Of a stretch of 64,000 bases of DNA, positions 16,856 to 25,738 are shown piece after piece. The translations under genes and the position numbers were made by a program. Below the pieces are notes generated by a model. It was given only the letters and a program-made list of their open reading frames with translations. It had not been told where the DNA came from and ran no database searches. Source of the DNA: VMCP01 sp965655465 (GTDB lineage: Bacteria; Bacteroidota; Bacteroidia; NS11-12g; UBA955); assembly GCA_965655465.1 (NCBI GenBank), contig CBFHGY010000003.1, positions 1-64,000 of the forward strand, written 5' to 3'. Numbering within the stretch: the first letter of the stretch is position 1; the number at the start of each line of letters is the position of its first letter.

Positions 16856-18867
16856 ATTTTACCCATCCATTTTCTGATGAACCATTCTCCGGTTAATAAG
16901 CCGATGAGCAAAAGCAAGAATAACCCAATGCGCTCAAACGGCAAAAATCGTTGCATAGTTTGAATAATGCCCGTATCTAGTTTTAATGCATGTATTTGGG
17001 AAATCCATTCACGGCGTTTACCGCGAAAATCGCCAAAACATGCCCCTGATTTTTTTGCAATATTCGCTAAAAAATCATGATTCGCCTGGCTTTGCAAATC
17101 TTCCAAATATTGTGCCTCAACTTGCAAAATGCCCGTACCTTGTGGAATTCCATTTTCACCCTCAAGATGAACGGAAATAATTCCATTTTGCTCCGCTTTA
17201 ATATAACTTACAAATTCCTTATTCTCTATAAACAAGGGCAATGGTATTTTCTTGCCATTATTATCTGTTAAAATAGCCTCCATGCCTGGAGGAATTTGTT
17301 TTTCTCCAGATTCATCATAGTAAATCCACTTTACTTTCTGTTTTTCACCTAATGTAAGATTGCTTTCAGGAGCAATAAAATTCCAACCTTTACGCACAGT
17401 ACTAGATCGAAGTAACCACTGTATATTTCTTCCTACCCAAGCATCAAAAAATGGCGCAAGACCCTCTTGTTTCGATTCATTCATGCGCCAACGCCATATA
17501 CCCGCACCTAAAAACACATGCTCAGGATGTTCCTTGTTGCGTGAAAGCATTAGGGGCACCTCCGTTTTTTCCCCATTCCAAAACTGATACATTTGAACTT
17601 GCTCAGCAGGAGCTTTTAAGGTCATATAGGGCGTTTCTACCCGATTCCAAGTTGGTGCAATCTCCGGTTGCTTAGGCAATTCAAATGATTGAAATTGTTC
17701 GTTGATAAAGGGAGTCGACTCTTGAAATCCATTCAACCCCCTTCGCATTAGCGCGGATTCTTCCGCATCACTTACCGCAGCCAAGGAAACCGGATTAAAT
17801 GCGAACCACCAAATCGGCTTTTTAGATTTTACTACCAGCTCTCGAACCAAAGGACGCGTTATTCCGTGCAGCACATATGCATCTGCATCTGATTTCAGCG
17901 TTTGATATTCTGGATATGCGCGCACACTATAAGCCTCTTTATTCAAGATGGCTAATTGTAGGGCTTTAATGTCAGGGTGTGGACCTCCGTAAACTATATC
18001 AATGATCTTACGCGAGTCTAGGACTTTAATAACCGCTGACTTTGAATTATTTTGAACATTCCGCTCCCCACTTAAGGGTTCAAGTTGTAACGTAACTTTG
18101 ATATAATTTCCCTTCGATTTTGACGCCGCTAAAGACACGTTCCATCTTTTTTGAGCGCGATCGGATTCGGGTATCCAAATTTCTTCTTGAACCTTTTCAT
18201 CGTTCACCTTAAATATAATTTTCAGCGACTTATCTTTTGCTGAAACAGCTTCTAAATTCGCCTCTATTTCACTGGAATTACCTTGATAAACCTCTGGATT
18301 CGACAAGAGATCTTTTACACGTAAGTCGGCATATCTTCGAGTATCTCCAATACCGAGTGTTGCGATTGGTCCCAAATCTGAATAGTCGAATGTTTCAGGC
18401 ATTCGACCCTGGTTCACAATTCCATCGCTGCAAATAATTCGCAATTTGGTTTGCGCTTTATTTGCTTGCATATGTGCATATACAGGTTCGAAGCGTGTTG
18501 AATTTCCCCCGAGAAGTTGCACATTATCATAAGGTACCAGGTTCTCAGCAAAAGCAAAAAATCGAAATTGAACCTTGGGATTTGCTTGTTTTAAGGAATC
18601 CAAATAAACCCTAATTGCCGATTGATCGGTTTGGGTAGACTTGGAAACATCTATATATACATCCCATTGAGGATCTTTGGTTTCGTACGTCGTAAATTGG
18701 ATTTGTGGATCAAACAACCATAAAACCACCAAAAACAGGGATAAAGCCCGCATGATCGCCGCGATTTTCCATGCAATGTGCTTGAAAAACAGATATCGAT
18801 ACGCCCACCAAGACAATCCGATGCCTAAAAGCGCCGAAATGAGCCAGGCATAAGCGGGTATTTGCAT
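16852..18867 (-). CDS. Membrane-anchored protein with von Willebrand A-like domain
   Basis: The 671-residue protein has two membrane spans at the N-terminus (residues ~4-20 and ~30-55), a long extracytoplasmic part, and one span near the C-terminus (FERIGLFLLLLIGLLTG). After the second span comes DVYIDVSKSTQTD, resembling the DxSxS metal site of VWA domains, then a Rossmann-like sequence (RIICSDGIVNQG, TLGIGDT). Residues ~185-285 look like an Ig-like domain and ~290-400 like a glutamine amidotransferase-type fold, as in Bacteroidota BatA-like orphan proteins. Function is not known; a role in envelope integrity is a guess. The gene is coupled to mnmA by a 4-base overlap and starts 13 bases after the T9SS gene upstream, suggesting one operon. 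Confidence 0.75.
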   Translation of the reverse strand: MQIPAYAWLISALLGIGLSWWAYRYLFFKHIAWKIAAIMRALSLFLVVLWLFDPQIQFTTYETKDPQWDVYIDVSKSTQTDQSAIRVYLDSLKQANPKVQFRFFAFAENLVPYDNVQLLGGNSTRFEPVYAHMQANKAQTKLRIICSDGIVNQGRMPETFDYSDLGPIATLGIGDTRRYADLRVKDLLSNPEVYQGNSSEIEANLEAVSAKDKSLKIIFKVNDEKVQEEIWIPESDRAQKRWNVSLAASKSKGNYIKVTLQLEPLSGERNVQNNSKSAVIKVLDSRKIIDIVYGGPHPDIKALQLAILNKEAYSVRAYPEYQTLKSDADAYVLHGITRPLVRELVVKSKKPIWWFAFNPVSLAAVSDAEESALMRRGLNGFQESTPFINEQFQSFELPKQPEIAPTWNRVETPYMTLKAPAEQVQMYQFWNGEKTEVPLMLSRNKEHPEHVFLGAGIWRWRMNESKQEGLAPFFDAWVGRNIQWLLRSSTVRKGWNFIAPESNLTLGEKQKVKWIYYDESGEKQIPPGMEAILTDNNGKKIPLPLFIENKEFVSYIKAEQNGIISVHLEGENGIPQGTGILQVEAQYLEDLQSQANHDFLANIAKKSGACFGDFRGKRREWISQIHALKLDTGIIQTMQRFLPFERIGLFLLLLIGLLTGEWFIRKWMGKI

Positions 18868-18880
18868 TAAACTGTTAAGA

Positions 18881-19567
18881 TTAGCGGTTTACTTGCAGCG
18901 TGTGTTGATCTACACCTGCAGCATGTTCTACCCGTAAGAAATAGGTCCCGTTTACAAGAGAACCCATAGGCACATTCGTTTCATTCAAATTTTCAAGTGA
19001 TTGCACCAAGACCCTACGGCCATCAATTGCAAAAATGCTCAATTTCTGAAGATTTTTACCCGAAATATTCAAAACAGAGGCTGAATTCGGATTGGGGAAA
19101 ACCCGTGTTTGCAAAGTATTTAACTCGGAGGTGTTCAAACCCCAACGAGCGTAAACTTTAAAGGTAAGCGTGTCAATGATATTGGCATTATTGGCATCCC
19201 AAATAGCATATTTCACGATAGCTGTATCCGCGCCTCCGCTTGGAAACACATCCAACTTCATATCGGTAGTATCGCCCGGTTTAATTGCGGCGTAGGTTCC
19301 CGTTAAAGGGAAATTAGGAAGACAATCGCGATTATCGCAAAACGAGATCGACCACGCACTTGGAAAGTCTACTGAAATTTGCTCATATTGAATCACTACA
19401 TCAGATTCGCTTTTATTGAAGAATTTAATTTTACACGATTTAAAACCATCCGGTAAATCTTCGTCAACAAAAAAAGTTTCTTCATTTCCGTGAACCAAGC
19501 CTACCGTTTGTGCTTGTGCAAATCCAAAAGCGCAAAAACCCATTAAAATCGCCTTAATTTTCTTCAT
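18881..19567 (-). CDS. Small secreted protein with T9SS type A sorting tail
   Basis: The ATG at 19567 gives 228 residues starting MKKIKAILMGFCAFGFAQAQ, a clear signal peptide; an upstream in-frame start at 19585 would spoil it. The mature part (residues ~22-140) looks like a beta-sandwich with Cys residues in FCDNRDCLPNF and resembles the Ig-like domains that precede sorting tails. The last ~75 residues (RVFPNPNSASVLNISG, IDGRRVLVQS, NGTYFLRVEH) are a Por secretion-type C-terminal domain, so the protein should be exported by T9SS. No enzymatic motif is seen. The HAD phosphatase gene ends 32 bases upstream. Confidence 0.85.
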   Translation of the reverse strand: MKKIKAILMGFCAFGFAQAQTVGLVHGNEETFFVDEDLPDGFKSCKIKFFNKSESDVVIQYEQISVDFPSAWSISFCDNRDCLPNFPLTGTYAAIKPGDTTDMKLDVFPSGGADTAIVKYAIWDANNANIIDTLTFKVYARWGLNTSELNTLQTRVFPNPNSASVLNISGKNLQKLSIFAIDGRRVLVQSLENLNETNVPMGSLVNGTYFLRVEHAAGVDQHTLQVNR

Positions 19568-19599
19568 AATTACAAAAATAACCAATTAATAGCAGAAAT

Positions 19600-20337
19600 T
19601 CACGGCAGGGATTGACACCATTGAGTCAAAGAATCTACCTCACCACCAAAAAGTGGATTGGCTTCAAGAGCCGGATCTAAAGTAATTTCTTGATATCGAA
19701 ACCGGTAAGTTAGGATTCCTGCGTTAATACCGCCCCATACATCGGTCTGCACATTGTCTCCGATATACAGACATTCATCTGCTGCGACATCGGCAAATTC
19801 CCGAGCGGCATCGAAGAATGCCTTTGCGGGTTTAGCTGTTCCAAAAGCTTCCGAACTTTGTACATAATCGACATAGCGATTTAGCCCAGATTCTTGCAAT
19901 TTTATTTTCTGAGTTTCCTCAAATCCATTGGTTAAAATTCCAATTTTAACGTGCTGCTTGAAAAACGCAAGGCATTCTTTTGCATGGGGAATTAAAACGG
20001 TCATGCGCGGACAAATGTCTAAGTATTCATCCCATACATCGGTAGGATACAATGCAGGTGGAAGCCCCATTAAAGAAAAGGTATCTGTAAAGCGAGCCGA
20101 TCGCAACACGTCTTTACTGACTTCGCCTTTCTCATATCTTTTCCAGTAAGCGGCATTTACATCTTGATACAAGGCAATAAATTGATCGACCTGATAACCG
20201 GTATGCAGAGCTAATTGATGCCTTTCGAAGAGCACTATAAGTGCTTCTCTGGCGTTAGCATCGAAATCCCAAAGGGTATTATCGAGATCTAAAAACACCC
20301 ACTTAAGCGTTTTTTTCGAAAGGGGGTGTTTTAACAT
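19600..20337 (-). CDS. YjjG-type HAD phosphatase (pyrimidine 5'-nucleotidase)
   Basis: The 245-residue protein has the HAD motifs in order: motif I FLDLDNTLWDF (residues ~14-24, nucleophile Asp), motif II ILTNGFEE with a Thr, motif III Lys in GTAKPAKAFF, and motif IV YIGDNVQTDVWGG. The cap (NAREALIVLFERH..., NAAYWKRYEKGEVSKDVLR) matches the YjjG/TIGR02254 group, which dephosphorylates non-canonical pyrimidine nucleotides. That substrate is inferred from the family. The start codon overlaps the adk stop by one base (TAATG), indicating an adk-HAD operon, which fits a nucleotide role for both. Confidence 0.88.
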   Translation of the reverse strand: MLKHPLSKKTLKWVFLDLDNTLWDFDANAREALIVLFERHQLALHTGYQVDQFIALYQDVNAAYWKRYEKGEVSKDVLRSARFTDTFSLMGLPPALYPTDVWDEYLDICPRMTVLIPHAKECLAFFKQHVKIGILTNGFEETQKIKLQESGLNRYVDYVQSSEAFGTAKPAKAFFDAAREFADVAADECLYIGDNVQTDVWGGINAGILTYRFRYQEITLDPALEANPLFGGEVDSLTQWCQSLP

Positions 20338-20909
20338 TATAATGCGTTAATTTCGGTGCAAAGCGATTGGAAGATATCTTCAATTTCTCCCATACCAGCA
20401 ACTCCTTTATAGGTTCCCGCCTTTTGATAATAATCTTGAAGCGGCAAGGTTTTATTTTGATATTCTTGAAAACGATTTCGGATGGTATTTTCATCTTGAT
20501 CATCAACGCGGCCACTGCTTTGTCCTCTTAGTAACAAGCGTTTCACCAATTCATCTTCTTGTACTTCCAAACCTAAAACAATATGTATTTTCGTCTCAAA
20601 TTCAGCGAGTAAATTATCTAAGGCTTGTGCCTGTGGAGTAGTTCTTGGGAATCCATCAAAAATAAACCCTTCTGCGTCAGCATGATCTTTCATAAAGTTA
20701 CGCACCATTCCCACAACCACTTCATCGGGGACTAAGTCACCTTTGGAGATATAAGCATCTGCTTGCAAGCCCAATTCCGTACCGGCTTTACGTTCAGCAC
20801 GCAACAAATCGCCAGTAGAAATATGCATGAGACCATAGGCACCAATTAATTTTTCGCTTTGTGTGCCTTTTCCTGCGCCAGGAGGGCCAAATAATATCAA
20901 ATTTAACAT
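20337..20909 (-). CDS. adk: Adenylate kinase
   Basis: Interconverts ATP, ADP and AMP. From ATG 20909 the protein has 190 residues: MLNLILFGPPGAGKGTQSEKL (P-loop at 7-15), HISTGDLLRAE (AMP site), GFIFDGFPRTTPQAQAL, and the LID region with RLLLRGQSSGRVDD. The LID is the short form without zinc-binding Cys residues, giving the 190-residue length usual in Bacteroidota. The frame can be extended 48 codons upstream, but those residues do not match Adk and the P-loop must lie at the N-terminus. It is the first gene of a pair with the HAD phosphatase. Confidence 0.97.
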   Translation of the reverse strand: MLNLILFGPPGAGKGTQSEKLIGAYGLMHISTGDLLRAERKAGTELGLQADAYISKGDLVPDEVVVGMVRNFMKDHADAEGFIFDGFPRTTPQAQALDNLLAEFETKIHIVLGLEVQEDELVKRLLLRGQSSGRVDDQDENTIRNRFQEYQNKTLPLQDYYQKAGTYKGVAGMGEIEDIFQSLCTEINAL

Positions 20910-21075
20910 CGCTTGAATGTGATTGTTTAGGGTACAAAGAAAGGCATTATCCGCAATAAAGTCCAAACCCGCAAGGAAATGAGTTTTACCCGCATATTCG
21001 AAAAAATAAGTTGTAAATAGGGCTAAAATATGCGTAATTCGTAAATTAAACAAAAAACAACTCTATTTATTTAAC

Positions 21076-22065
21076 ATGAAAAAAATCCTACTAGCCTTAA
21101 CAGCAGTGAGCTTAATGGCAACAATGAACAGTTGTGGTGATGACGAGCCAATTGATTCTGGTTCTGCCCCTTTGACGGTTGAACAAAAGCAACGTGCTTT
21201 AGTTTCCTATATAGGGCATTCTGCCGTTTATGGTGGTTCCGCGGCTGCAGAAGTAAACATCCCCATTTTTAACGATGTTGTTTCTTCTAGCAATACCAGT
21301 TCATTAGTTGGTTTAACGTATCAACCCATTATTGTTGATCAATCCTCTGGAAATGCAATCATTCCTTTTTTACAACCCTTTTTCTATAAGGACAATAACG
21401 ATACTCCATTTGTAAATCTTTTAAACAACGTATTGTTGTCTCACATGAATCCACCAACAAGCGGATTCCCAACAAACTATTTTTACAGTGTAGGTTCAAA
21501 CATGGGTTCTATGGCTACTAAAGATGATATCTTAAGCAATGCGAACTCTTATGTATCTAGCACTCCTGAAGTAGGTATTGCAGTTAAAGCCAATGCTTCT
21601 GGCAATAACATCAACGTAACCTACAAAGCAAAAGCATTTGCTCCCGAGGCTGGTGCAGAATATTATGTTTCTGTTTTAGTACTTGAAAAGAACGGAACCA
21701 CCCGTCAAGCAGTAGGTGCTTCTGATTTTAGAGATCTTTCTATTAAGAATATTTTGAGAACCAGTGCAATTACAGCTAATTCATCAACTGGCCTTAAAAC
21801 TCCAGTATTGGGACTTCCACAAAACGGATACACTGGTATCAATGCAACCTTTAACGGTTCTGCAACTGCAAATACTGAAGTGGAGAAAGTAGTAACTGCA
21901 ACCTATAAAGGGTTGACTACTCAGTGGGCAGATGTTTTTGGAACAAACTATTCTAACTGGAAATTCAGCGCAGGCAATACCGCGGTAGTTGCTATCGTTT
22001 GGAAATGGTATCCAAGCGAATCAAAAGCCTACTATTCAAACTGTGCTTTTGCAAACGTACAATAA
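21076..22065 (+). CDS. Putative lipoprotein, Omp28-like C-terminal part
   Basis: The 329-residue protein starts with a lipoprotein signal (MKKILLALTAVSLMATMNSC, Cys20) followed by an acidic GDDEP stretch that may promote surface exposure. Residues ~170-329 (VAVKANASGNNINVTYKAKAF-like strands, EYYVSVLVLEKNG, GYTGINATFNGSA, WYPSESKAYYSNCAFANVQ) resemble the C-terminal beta-sandwich of Omp28-related outer-membrane proteins of Bacteroidota. The N-terminal part lacks the thioredoxin-like CxxC half of some relatives. No function can be given. The gene stands alone, divergent from adk, and ends in a strong terminator. Confidence 0.7.
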   Translation: MKKILLALTAVSLMATMNSCGDDEPIDSGSAPLTVEQKQRALVSYIGHSAVYGGSAAAEVNIPIFNDVVSSSNTSSLVGLTYQPIIVDQSSGNAIIPFLQPFFYKDNNDTPFVNLLNNVLLSHMNPPTSGFPTNYFYSVGSNMGSMATKDDILSNANSYVSSTPEVGIAVKANASGNNINVTYKAKAFAPEAGAEYYVSVLVLEKNGTTRQAVGASDFRDLSIKNILRTSAITANSSTGLKTPVLGLPQNGYTGINATFNGSATANTEVEKVVTATYKGLTTQWADVFGTNYSNWKFSAGNTAVVAIVWKWYPSESKAYYSNCAFANVQ

Positions 22066-22084
22066 TTCTAAAAATAATACTTCT

Positions 22085-22113
22085 AAAAAGGGCCGCTTGA
22101 AGCGGCCCTTTTT
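22085..22113. terminator. Bidirectional intrinsic terminator
   Basis: A GC stem GGGCCGC (22090-22096) with GCGGCCC (22102-22108), a 5-base loop, and an A-run (22085-22089) facing a T-run (22109-22113) give a terminator that works on both strands. It lies between the lipoprotein gene on the plus strand and the enoyl-CoA hydratase gene on the minus strand. Confidence 0.9.
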
Positions 22114-22125
22114 AATTTTTCATAA

Positions 22126-22905
22126 TCACCGGTTCCTAAACTCTGGCTTGCGTTTCTCGATAAAAGCATTCATCCCCTCTTTTTGATCTTCCGTTGCAAA
22201 CAGCATATAAAAATTCTTACGTTCAAAATACAGACCTTCCTGCAATCCGGTATCAAACGCCTTTAACACGCTTTCTTTGGCCAACTGCACAGCAATAGGA
22301 GACTTTTCAGCTATCTTTTGCGCTAATTTAATGGCCTCGTCTAAATATAATTCTACGGGTACTACTTTGTTTATTAAACCCGCCTCTTTGGCCTCTTGTG
22401 CGGATATGAAATTTCCCGTCAACACCATTTCCATGGCACGGGCCTTGCCCACCGCACGCGTTAATCGTTGGGTACCTCCCGCTCCTGGCATAACACCGAT
22501 ATTGATTTCTGGCTGTCCGAACTGAGCCGTTTCACTCGCTACAATCATATCGCATAACATCGTTAACTCGCAACCTCCACCAAGAGCAAAACCACTTACG
22601 GCAGCAATGATAGGCTTCTTGGTCCTCCGGATACTGTCCCAGGTACTAAATTGATCAATCTGCAACATATCCACCGCGGTGCGGCCTGCCATTTGTTTGA
22701 TATCAGCACCCGCAGCGAAAGCTCTATCATTTCCATGAATTACAATAGCCCGTATGGAATCGTCTGCGTCAAAGGTTTCTAAGGCGTGTCGGATTTCCCC
22801 CATTAATTGCAAATTCAATGCATTTAATTCCTTGGGTCTATTGAGTTGTATGGTAGCTACAAAAGGTACTATTTGTGGATTTACTAAAATGAATTCGTAC
22901 GACAT
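22126..22905 (-). CDS. Enoyl-CoA hydratase / crotonase family
   Basis: The 259-residue crotonase hydrates 2-enoyl-CoA, most likely in fatty-acid or butanoyl-CoA metabolism. Conserved segments: the oxyanion-hole AFAAGADIKQM, then GFALGGGCELTMLCDMIVA with the first catalytic Glu, GQPEINIGVMPGAGGTQRLTRAVGKARAMEMVLTG with the second, and the C-terminal FATEDQKEGMNAFIEKRKPEF. Both glutamates of true enoyl-CoA hydratases are present, so hydratase activity is likely. It is not next to other beta-oxidation genes here. A second crotonase in the window (27966) is MenB, clearly different by its QTGPKVGSFDGG segment. Confidence 0.93.
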   Translation of the reverse strand: MSYEFILVNPQIVPFVATIQLNRPKELNALNLQLMGEIRHALETFDADDSIRAIVIHGNDRAFAAGADIKQMAGRTAVDMLQIDQFSTWDSIRRTKKPIIAAVSGFALGGGCELTMLCDMIVASETAQFGQPEINIGVMPGAGGTQRLTRAVGKARAMEMVLTGNFISAQEAKEAGLINKVVPVELYLDEAIKLAQKIAEKSPIAVQLAKESVLKAFDTGLQEGLYFERKNFYMLFATEDQKEGMNAFIEKRKPEFRNR

Positions 22906-22944
22906 GAAGCAAAATTAAGTCAAATCTGCAGTAGGACCTTCTTT

Positions 22945-23529
22945 TTATACTGCCCATTTTTGATAATAGCGCCAAACTCCATAACCAATCAACATTCCCA
23001 ATATTCCCCCAAAAAAGACATCTCCAACATAATGCCTACCCAAATAAACTCGGGAATACGCAATCCAAAAGGCCACAAAAAAAGCTATAAATACCGAAAT
23101 GCGTTGGGCTGAATTTTGCGAAAATCGCAATTCTTTTTTGTAAAAAATCATCGCCACCAATAAGGGGTATACTGCAAAGGCATTTGCAGCATGCGAACTC
23201 ACAAAGCCATATTTACCTCCAGGCATACCATCGGGAGTGCGCGGATTCAGATGAACTTCGAAGGCAGGCCGTACCCTTTTGAAGTTTGGCTTAAAAACCT
23301 TAGAACTGATGCTATCAGCGAGTCCGAAAGCTAGTATCGCCAATAGAACAGGGATGAAAAATTTGCGCTTATACCGTTGAATCAGCTTATAAATAGCCCA
23401 TAAATAAAACGGCACAAAGGTCTTGGAGCTGCTCAAAATAATCATTACCGAATCTAAACTTTCGTGCGCCCATTTTTGATTAATCCATACAAAGAGCCGA
23501 TCGTCGAATTCTAATAATTGTGCTAACAT
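22945..23529 (-). CDS. PAP2 family membrane phosphatase
   Basis: The 194-residue protein has about five membrane spans and the three PAP2 motifs: KPNFKRVRP (KxxxxxxRP), GFVSSHAANAF (here SSH where many members have SGH), and SRVYLGRHYVGDV (SRxxxxxHxxxD). It probably dephosphorylates a lipid pyrophosphate such as undecaprenyl diphosphate or phosphatidic acid at the outer face of the inner membrane; the substrate is not determined by these motifs. The start overlaps the methyltransferase stop by one base (TAATG), so the two genes form an operon. Confidence 0.92.
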   Translation of the reverse strand: MLAQLLEFDDRLFVWINQKWAHESLDSVMIILSSSKTFVPFYLWAIYKLIQRYKRKFFIPVLLAILAFGLADSISSKVFKPNFKRVRPAFEVHLNPRTPDGMPGGKYGFVSSHAANAFAVYPLLVAMIFYKKELRFSQNSAQRISVFIAFFVAFWIAYSRVYLGRHYVGDVFFGGILGMLIGYGVWRYYQKWAV

Positions 23530-24269
23530 TACTTTTCTGATACCAAAATGATTCTTGGTGAGGTTTCCGCCTCGTAAGGATCGAGCTCGTAGGCCCCAAA
23601 TTCAGCAACTACTTTCAAACCAGCTTCTTTGTGGATGTCTTTCAGCTCTTCAATAGAATATATTTTCACCCTTTCTTGAAACTTTTTGATTTCTCCGGCA
23701 TCATTAACTTCAATATCCTTAATGATATAACCGTTATTCACGTATTTGTTCCAAGAAAAACGCAGTGCGCCCACTTCCTTTTCGCCTTTCTCGGGAAGGG
23801 TGTGCAAAACCGCGGCTGCATTGATATAATCCTGAACAAACTGGCCACCTGCCACCAAAGCTTTAGCAACATTTTTCAGACTTTTCACATCTTCTTCTCT
23901 CGAATTGAAGTAACCAAAGCTTGTAAAAATGTTAAAGATGGCATCAAATTTTCCAAATTTGGTAAGCGATTTACGCATATCGTGGATGTCAAAAACCATT
24001 TCTTCAGACTCATAAATCTTGGCCTCTTCGATGCTATTTTTAGAAAGGTCAATACCCACCACTTCTAAACCATGTTTTTGCAATTCTCTGCTGTGTCGGC
24101 CCTTTCCACATGCCAAATCTAATATGCGTTCACCGGCTCGAAGTTCTAAATACATTACCATGGTGGCAATAAAAACGCGGGCCTCTTCCTCGTCTCTATG
24201 TTGGTATAATTCGTGGTAATAACTCGTATCAAACCAAGTTTCAAACCAATTATCTGTTATTGTTGCCAT
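23529..24269 (-). CDS. SAM-dependent methyltransferase
   Basis: The 246-residue protein has a class I methyltransferase core: motif I ILDLACGKGRHSRELQ (residues ~49-64), motif II VVGIDLSKNSIEEAK, and motif III around FDAIFNIFTSFGYF. This matches small cytoplasmic methyltransferases of methyltransferase domain 25/41 type. C-terminal beta strands (RFSWNKYVNNGYIIKDIEVND) extend the core. The substrate is unknown. It is the first gene of a pair with the PAP2 phosphatase and is read divergently from the ECF sigma gene. Confidence 0.85.
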   Translation of the reverse strand: MATITDNWFETWFDTSYYHELYQHRDEEEARVFIATMVMYLELRAGERILDLACGKGRHSRELQKHGLEVVGIDLSKNSIEEAKIYESEEMVFDIHDMRKSLTKFGKFDAIFNIFTSFGYFNSREEDVKSLKNVAKALVAGGQFVQDYINAAAVLHTLPEKGEKEVGALRFSWNKYVNNGYIIKDIEVNDAGEIKKFQERVKIYSIEELKDIHKEAGLKVVAEFGAYELDPYEAETSPRIILVSEK

Positions 24270-24296
24270 ATTTTTCGTTTTAGAGTGTAACTTTTA

Positions 24297-24317
24297 CCGT
24301 AAATAGCCGTTTTACGG
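24297..24317. repeat. Inverted repeat just upstream of the ECF sigma gene
   Basis: CCGTAAA (24297-24303) and TTTACGG (24311-24317) form a perfect 7-bp inverted repeat with a 7-base spacer, 8 bases before the ATG at 24326. It may be an operator or a leader hairpin in the divergent region. No TAnnTTTG motif is evident for this gene, which would fit an alternative promoter. Function is inference. Confidence 0.4.
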
Positions 24318-24325
24318 ATAAGAAC

Positions 24326-24814
24326 ATGAACCAACGGGAGTATCAGCAAATAGTAAATGAACATGCCGATGCCCTATATCGATTCTCCCTCAAAAATATA
24401 AAAGTAATTGAAGAGGCGAAAGAAATTGTTCAAAACAGTTTCGAAAAACTATGGATTCATCGCGAAAATATCGACATGCAAAAAGCCAAAAGCTATTTGT
24501 TTACTCTCGCATATCGCAACTGCATCGATATAATTAGAAAGCAAAAAAAAGAGAGCGAATTCGACATGATAAAATCCGAACCTCAACAGTACTTCAACAC
24601 CCATTTAATCGGACTCAAAACCATGCTAGACAATGCTTTATCGCAACTCAATGAAATACAAAGAAGCGCTATTTTATTGCGCGATTACGAAGGATATTCC
24701 TACTCCGAAATCGGAGAAATTTTAGAAATAAACGAATCACAGGTGAAAATTCAAATTTTCAGAGGACGTAAAAAACTTCAAAACATCATTGGCAACGTGG
24801 AGGACATTCTATGA
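24326..24814 (+). CDS. ECF-type sigma factor
   Basis: The 162-residue sigma has only regions 2 and 4, as ECF sigmas do. Region 2: residues ~10-75 (YRFSLKNIKVIEEAKEIVQNSFEKLW, AKSYLFTLAYRNCIDIIRKQ). Region 4: residues ~110-158 (LNEIQRSAILLRDYEGYSYSEIGEILEINESQVKIQIFRGRKKL), with a helix-turn-helix. Its stop overlaps the next start (ATGA). The next gene is a single-span protein that fits an anti-sigma factor, followed by two outer-membrane proteins, so the cluster looks like a self-contained envelope-response regulon. The inducing signal is unknown. Confidence 0.93.
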   Translation: MNQREYQQIVNEHADALYRFSLKNIKVIEEAKEIVQNSFEKLWIHRENIDMQKAKSYLFTLAYRNCIDIIRKQKKESEFDMIKSEPQQYFNTHLIGLKTMLDNALSQLNEIQRSAILLRDYEGYSYSEIGEILEINESQVKIQIFRGRKKLQNIIGNVEDIL

Positions 24815-25719
24815 AACACTTACACAAAGACATCGACTGGTCGATTTTTGAATTTCTCGAGGGAAATCTTTCCTCTGAGGAAGCCCAATATGTTCAACAA
24901 CAGATCGACTCGAACGAGGAATGGCAAAAGACACATACCCGTTGGAAGTCTAGTTATTTAGAGCCTGAATCCATCCCCTATCCCCATAAATCGGAGCTAT
25001 CACATCCCAAACCACAATTTAAACTGATTAGAAATATTCAATGGTATGTTGCTGCAGCCACCGTTTTCATGGTATGTGTATGGTTTTTGGGCAGGCCTAC
25101 TTCTACAAAAACGCCTACAGGGGTCACAGTCAATACGGCTCCAGTTTTGTCTGAACCGGAAGAAAATGACATCGGAACTGCAATGCCAAACCCAATTGTG
25201 ACCGACACACTTTCGCCACGATCGGTATTGGCGACTTCCAAGAATCGATTGAACATACTTAAAACTGCAAAAAAATCAGAGATCCACAATCAAACATACC
25301 CCATTATATTGACCCAAAATCCAAGCGCAACTGTAACACAGCCCGACACACAAACTCTCGGCACTTCTATGAGGCCGATTTTCCCAAAAATAACCAATTC
25401 GGCACAGGAAATGGATCCAAGTCAGACATTATTGGCCTCTTTTTTTCCTGAGGAAATTCGCGCAGAAGCCCGCCTCACTTGGATAGCAATTCAATCCAAA
25501 AGTGAAACCGAAGCCTCCACTAATATAGAACCTACGCGCATCAGTACTGCCAAGGTGTACATTGATACCGGCTATTTCAGGGTAACAGAATCGACCGCTC
25601 CAAAGTGGCAACAAATATGGCGCCGAACCAAAAAAGGCGAATTACCGTTGGTAAAATTGGCTTTAGAGACCCAACCAAACAGCTGGATCCCCAGCATGAA
25701 TATTAACCTTAAATATTAA
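24811..25719 (+). CDS. Probable anti-sigma factor, single-pass membrane protein
   Basis: The 302-residue protein has a cytoplasmic N-terminal part (WSIFEFLEGNLSSEEAQYVQQQIDSNEEWQ) resembling the helical N-terminus of anti-sigma factors, one membrane span at residues ~77-95 (WYVAAATVFMVCVWFLG), and a long Thr/Pro/Ser-rich extracytoplasmic part. The zinc-binding HxxxCxxC of ZAS-type anti-sigmas is absent. Assignment rests on the 4-base overlap with the ECF sigma gene and on topology, so it is an inference from context. The C-terminal segment (ARLTWIAIQSKS) has no known motif. Confidence 0.7.
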   Translation: MKHLHKDIDWSIFEFLEGNLSSEEAQYVQQQIDSNEEWQKTHTRWKSSYLEPESIPYPHKSELSHPKPQFKLIRNIQWYVAAATVFMVCVWFLGRPTSTKTPTGVTVNTAPVLSEPEENDIGTAMPNPIVTDTLSPRSVLATSKNRLNILKTAKKSEIHNQTYPIILTQNPSATVTQPDTQTLGTSMRPIFPKITNSAQEMDPSQTLLASFFPEEIRAEARLTWIAIQSKSETEASTNIEPTRISTAKVYIDTGYFRVTESTAPKWQQIWRRTKKGELPLVKLALETQPNSWIPSMNINLKY

Positions 25720-25738
25720 AAAATAGAATTAAACAGAT

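Noticed and set aside
20910..21053. 48-codon N-terminal extension of adenylate kinase
   Set aside because: The P-loop must be near the N-terminus; the extra residues match nothing in Adk.
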